Origin: Schistosoma mansoni
Lineage: Eukaryota > Platyhelminthes > Trematoda > Strigeidida > Schistosomatidae
Length of the DNA: 64,000 nt
Assembly: GCF_000237925.1 (NCBI RefSeq)
Contig: NC_031498.1
Coordinates: forward strand, 30,436,923-30,500,922
Reading direction: 5' to 3'
Of this stretch, positions 60,241-64,000 are shown in pieces. The notes beneath the pieces are model-generated. The model worked only from the letters and a program-made list of their open reading frames with translations. It was not told the origin of the DNA and did not search any database. Both the position numbers and the translations under genes were made by a program. Numbering within the stretch: position 1 is the stretch's first letter; each line of letters starts with the position of its first letter.

Positions 60241-63200
60241 CTGGAATAAGTAAACATATTAAAACAATTGTTTCAACATAGTGATTAATGAATCTTTAGC
60301 TAAACAACTCCAAACAAGTTGCTCACTGAAATGAGTTTCTCACTTAATATTGTCAATAACTCCTCCTGTACCTCCTCCGAGGGCTACTGCCTGTCCCAAG
60401 CCCGGGTAAATGAGGAGGTTTGGGCATGGTGCTAGCGACCCCATCCCGTAGAAAACCAACCCTCTAAAAATACGCTAACCAGAAAAATCTTATGGATGTA
60501 TATACCATATATAGTTATGTAACGAATAGATGATGGTTGAATTCAACATCAGGAAATGAATCAACAGAGTTAAAGAATCACTTATCTCTCATGAAATTTA
60601 TCATGGTAACTATTAATGAATAATACGATTGTTGACTCTGAATATTCCTTATAAGCATTAACTCACTGTGGTTGAGTGGGCAAACTACCTAAGAAAAAGT
60701 GAACTTTGAAATCACTTACTTTACCAAAACTTATTCGCTCCATCGCTCCCCATTTCATACTATGATGTTGACGTAAAGCTACCAATTTCTTAACGAGATG
60801 AAGAGTTGATTGAACATTCCCTTCAGAAAGTTGAATCTTCAAAGAGAAAAAGATTGTCACATTCAGAATGATTTGTTAAATTGTTTGCATTACAATAGTA
60901 CTAGATGACTGAACTATTTCTATCAACCAAAATAAATGCTGTCACATGTGGTATTCATTTCAAATGAAGAATCTGTCAACTTATCACAAATCTTATATAG
61001 TTGAGATCATGAGTCAATTGAAGCCAGACCACCATGGAAAACCTGAAGCACTAGACGGCCGTTTCGTCCTATTGTGAGAATCCTCAGAAGTGCGCATCCA
61101 CGATCCCAACCCAGGACCTATCAGTCTCGCTCGCGAGCACTTAACCGATAGACAACTGAGCTAGTCGGCATCCAAAGGTGTTAATGTCTAACTCCAACCG
61201 ATCCACAAAATTGAGCAAACATTCACCAATGTTGTCAGTGAGTTGAGGAGTCTCACAATACGACGAAATGGCTGTCCAGTGCTTCAAGGTTTTCCTTGGT
61301 GATCTACCTTCAACTGACTCATGATCTCATCTACATAAAATTACTAAAATCGCCACAAAACCCCTTTCTGATAATTATTACAAATCGTTCAATAACAAAC
61401 AAGGCTCGTATGTCAATAAAATTAGAAATACACCTAACGAAATTAGTTGGAGATTAGGCCGGTTACCCAGTGAGTTCACTCATGACTTTACGTTGAAATC
61501 AGAGTTTCATTTGGTTTGTCACATTTTACCGATTCGACAACTGTTTGCACTATTTCACCAATCATTTCAAGTTGTAACATTGTATGAAGTGACATCGTTT
61601 CAGTAACATAAACTCCAGTATCCTTTCCTGGAATCTATCAATGTCCGTTAAGCTCATATTACAGGCATTGTAGCGATGAAGTAAAATTGAGTTTCTCAAC
61701 TCCTAATTCACACAACCTTTCCCCATTTCACATTGTCATCATAACTGATGTTGAGTGAACGGATGTTGAATACTATAAACACTCTTCATAATTTCATTAT
61801 GGATGATGAATAGTTTGACTCAATAATACCATCATTGATCATTACTTTGTAGCGACCTACTTTTACTACGAGGAGGCGATTGGTATAATGGAAACAATTA
61901 TTATTATAACCAATTGTACCAGTGATTTTTTTATTGTACTCGTTTGTTCAACTGTACCAAATGCACTTTTTCCTCCGTTGCCTGTGACCTTGCACGGACG
62001 AGCTTACACTCCGTAGTTTCGCCTGTAACTTTGGCACGTCTCGGTATCCTTTTGATACTACGAGATCGCCCGCAAACATATCTTATTTGGACCATTACCA
62101 GCCTTCTGGGTTTTGGCCTACAGAAGGAATCAAGTCGATGCGTCACACGTAATCTTCATTTAGCGGTGATCAGAGTCAACCGCGACTCGACGCCATCTAC
62201 AACCATGCTTTAGTAATCTACAGATATTGATTAAAGTCCATCAGTTATTTTGTATTACACTTGATAGTTCTCAATAAGTAAACATTTTCAGCACATTATG
62301 ATAACAAGTTGTCAATGGATAAATGTATGAAAGTCACTAATATAACTTACTTCAACGTTTTCCTTGCTGTCATAACCATTCAAATAGTCACCGAAAGTAG
62401 AGTCATTTAATGTTGCCGAAAATCTTTTCCCACTGAAATCCCATGGCATTGGTAAATGAGATCGTGTAGACCAAAATCCCTCTTCATTATTATATAATTT
62501 CCCTTTTGGATACAAGTTCTTTGGAATAGCAAATAATTTCAACCCATTGATACCAGTCTCAGTTCCATAATAAATTATTGGTAGTCCTATAAATGTAAGT
62601 AAATATTGGTGAAGGATATATTGTATGGTAATTGAGTGAATTGAACACATTGCACTATCTAATTGCTTCAATGATTTGTGAGTGATTACAGATTGCACAC
62701 TTCTTGATTAGTTTCATGATGGAATTTACAATGTGAAAATTGTGTTCACAGTACAAAATACCATTAAAATGTACGAAAATCATCAGTCGTAATGAAATGT
62801 CTACCTAAAGAGATCCTCAGAGAAAGTTGGACTAATGTTCTGTAATCAGAATTGTAGGTAGTTGGAAAATGTGTTTTTGTTGGGATGATCCATAAAATTT
62901 CTCGAAAGGGAGATGACAAGCTCAGGAAACACTAAGAAGCCTTTTATTCAATCAGAGTTCAATAGAGGTGAAAAGTCACATGTAGAGTTTCTAATTGACT
63001 GATTACTACACTACTATTATGTTTAGTAGCATTCCAGAATTTTCAGGAAAACCGAAGGACTTCTAAAATACTGTAAAAACCCTATATTCTCTGTATATGA
63101 ATGAACCTTTGGAGTAAAGTGCTTTGCGCATATTTTGTGCCTTTTCTCCCTCGTGTTGAAGTTGCTGTGTAGTTCTAGCTTGGGGGTTACGAGACTAGCT

Positions 63201-64000
63201 TAGGATCCGAGTATAGCGTTCAATTAACCACACTTATCAGTTTTCATAATCATTCATCGTGACATCTTCTAGTGTTTGTCAAGTTGAACACTCATTACCA
63301 TGTTTAGTCAATTCGTTTCAAGTATAAACTTCACAAATAACAGTTCCTCCATTTCGTTTTGAATGAGTCAGACATAGTAACTATGATTATAATCTCTTGT
63401 TAAAATAAATTGTTGTCATTCGATACTGTTGCGAAGTGTCTTACAACTATGAATTCGTATTTAGTGATAGATTATTATGCATTATTTCATAGTTGAAAGC
63501 ATGAGTCAATTGAAGCTAGACCACCATGGAAATCCTGGAAACACTGGATGGCCGTTTCGTCCTATTATGGGACTCCTCAGCAGTGCGCATCCACGATCCC
63601 GAACTCGCGAGATTCGAACCCACGACCTACCAGTCTCGAGCGGGAGCTCTTAACCGACAGACCACTGAGCTGGCATCCTGGCATTCTGCATTAGATGACT
63701 AGAATTTCAAAATTGAACAATAGTTTTAACCATGTTAAGAAATGTTGAAATCATGTTTACATACCTGGTAATAATAATGTTAATGCAAGTTGATTCATAT
63801 TTGAATGTGTTGGATTATTTGAAGTACTTGTTGTTAATCCTAGTTTATCTTTATCAGAGTCTGAATACGTAGAATATTTTTGTATCTCTGTTTTGTTAAA
63901 TGTTAGTCGGGATCCACTTCCACCCCTTTCGAAAACGAATTCACGACTGATTATCAAATCAGCCACATCTCTGAACATTAACATTGGATCCGGATTATCA
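60111..64000 (-). CDS. SLC3-family (4F2hc/rBAT-like) amino-acid transporter heavy chain, 3' half
   Basis: Five exons on the minus strand: from the window edge down to 63765, 62586-62351, 60836-60720, 60688-60582 and 60240-60111, with stop TGA at 60113-60111. Phases agree at all four junctions. The joined frame shows NQLALTLLLPG + LPIIYYGTETG, a pattern typical of the GH13-like ectodomain (LPGTPVxYYGEE). It continues with MPWDFSGKRFS, then NVEIQLSEGNVQSTLHLVKKLVALRQ, the family's NVxxQ..SLL.FYRKLIALR segment, and a short C-terminal domain. SLC3 heavy chains escort LAT/SLC7 light chains to the surface; schistosomes have such a permease heavy chain (SPRM1hc). The catalytic and membrane parts lie beyond the edge, so a true alpha-glucosidase is not excluded. 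Confidence 0.83.
60350..60480 (+). mobile_element. L1 LINE 5' region
   Basis: GAGGGCTACTGCCTGTCCCA, GGTTTGGGCATGGTGCTAGC, ACGCTAACCAGAAAAATC match 30783-30910. It sits in the last SLC3 intron. Confidence 0.7.
60582..60688 (-). CDS. SLC3-like exon after a 31-nt intron
   Basis: The intron at 60719-60689 is only 31 nt (GTAAGT...TTTTTCTTAG). The exon opens in phase 0 and leaves in phase 2 at GATAA|GTGATT. It encodes VVCPLNHSELMLIRNIQSQQ, then YYSLIVTMINFMRD, which resembles the beta-strand domain that follows the GH13 barrel (F.R....YLVVLNF). Confidence 0.68.
60720..60836 (-). CDS. SLC3-like exon, LVALRQ helix
   Basis: Acceptor TTTGAAG (AG at 60838-60837) and donor GGTAAA|GTAAGT. Exactly 39 codons, phase 0 to 0. 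It encodes IQLSEGNVQ, STLHLVKKLVALRQHHSM, KWGAMERISFGK, matching the conserved helix SLL.FYRKLIALRK..P.L..G. Confidence 0.83.
60988..61378. repeat. Family B head-to-head pair
   Basis: A minus copy (60988-61240) with ribozyme and tRNA-like part meets a plus ribozyme half and tail (61240-61378: GAGTCTCACAATACGACGAA). In the SLC3 intron. Confidence 0.78.
61848..62222. mobile_element. Probable solo LTR
   Basis: 375 bp beginning TGTAGCGACC and ending TAATCTACA, so TGTAG...CTACA is a 5-bp terminal inverted repeat of TG..CA type. It is GC-richer than its surroundings; the frames at 61931-62213 are inside it and are not exons. Length is in the range of schistosome BEL/Pao and Ty3 LTRs; no target duplication was seen (flanks TACTT and GATAT). 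In the SLC3 intron. Confidence 0.6.
62351..62586 (-). CDS. SLC3-like exon, YYG region
   Basis: Acceptor TTTATAG (AG at 62588-62587), donor GAA|GTAAGT below 62351; in phase 1, out phase 0. It encodes LPIIYYGTETGINGLKLF, RSHLPMPWDFSGKRF and ends DSKENVE. YYG.E and R..MPWD are family landmarks. The Glu that follows YYG in many GH13 enzymes is Thr here, which may suit a non-catalytic SLC3 ectodomain. Confidence 0.83.
62878..63230 (+). mobile_element. Repeat T, LTR-like, best copy
   Basis: TGTTGGGATGATCCATAAAA, TACTGTAAAAACCC TATA-like box at about 63069, GGAGTAAAGTGC, TTGGGGGTTACGAGACTAGC, end near CGTTCAATTA. Aligns with 26063-26440. In the SLC3 intron, antisense to the gene. Confidence 0.6.
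63485..63680 (-). repeat. Family B hammerhead SINE
   Basis: Plus strand tail, ribozyme, GCGAGATTCGAACCCACGAC (B box antisense), GACCACTGAGCTGGCATCC (A box antisense). In the SLC3 intron, same strand as the gene. Confidence 0.8.
63541..63586 (-). ncRNA. Hammerhead ribozyme, family B, intact core
   Basis: GCACTG, CTGAGGA, GTCC/GGAC, CGAAAC, GGCCATC, CAGTGT. Core intact, AUC at the cleavage triplet. Confidence 0.78.
63765..64000 (-). CDS. SLC3-like exon (runs off the window)
   Basis: The frame is open from the window edge to donor CCAG|GTATGT (donor G at 63764). It encodes DNPDPMLMFRDVADLI, a GGSGSRL turn, a Ser/Thr/Asn-rich loop, then SNMNQLALTLLLPG, the helix and strand entering the conserved LPG..YYG region of GH13-like folds. 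It leaves in phase 1. The true 5' border is beyond 64000. Confidence 0.8.

Noticed and set aside
61931-62213. Possible SLC3 exon on either strand
   Set aside because: The sequence lies within TG..CA LTR-type ends, and the phase chain of the SLC3 exons is complete without it.

Overview
The window looks like nuclear DNA of a schistosome-type blood fluke (Schistosomatidae). It is AT-rich, gene-poor and packed with retroelements. Introns are long and repeat-filled, but one is only 31 nt. Many copies of the S. mansoni Sm-alpha type hammerhead-ribozyme SINE are present, with RTE/SR2-like LINE 3' ends that finish in GTAAGTAAGTAA. The species cannot be fixed from sequence alone. Many long open frames are LINE debris, antisense frames or microsatellite frames, not genes.

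Three gene models can be supported by splice-phase logic. (1) Plus strand, 2065-24398: eight exons of a very divergent heterotrimeric G-protein alpha subunit. The Gly-Lys of the P-loop, the switch II Gln and NKxD survive, but several Mg2+, switch and TCAT residues have changed. One exon of 1129 nt adds a low-complexity insertion to the helical domain. The first exon is not in view. (2) Minus strand, 64000-60111: the 3' five exons of an SLC3 (4F2hc/rBAT-like) amino-acid transporter heavy chain, running off the right edge. (3) Minus strand, 28239-26946: a tentative last exon pair of an unrecognised gene. Genes 1 and 2 point toward each other, and apart from gene 3 the roughly 36 kb between them is almost all repeats.

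The dominant content is three families of small Pol III-type retroposons, here called A, B and C. Each carries a tRNA-like A box and B box followed by a type I hammerhead ribozyme. The families differ in all three ribozyme stems, but the pairing is kept. In each, the short stem III is an 8-nt perfect palindrome with a different sequence (ACGCGCGT, ACGGCCGT, ACCCGGGT). Several copies are flanked by 10-13 bp target-site duplications. Several are longer than one unit, or are head-to-tail or head-to-head, as expected if concatemeric or circular RNAs were the templates. A matches Sm-alpha; B and C may be less well described or undescribed.

Other repeats are: RTE/SR2-like LINE fragments (L1), including an internally deleted copy with endonuclease and RT-end remnants; a second LINE 3' domain (L2); an inactive Penelope-like element next to interstitial CCCTAA telomere-type repeats held between inverted arms; a probable solo LTR inside an SLC3 intron; two more LTR-like families (T, F); unclassified families R (about 515 bp), D (about 270 bp) and E (about 200 bp); a local triplication at 53-54.2 kb; a pyrimidine tract of about 360 bp right after the G-alpha stop; and several microsatellites. 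Repeat-copy edges are estimates by eye (about 20 bp), except where target-site duplications are quoted.
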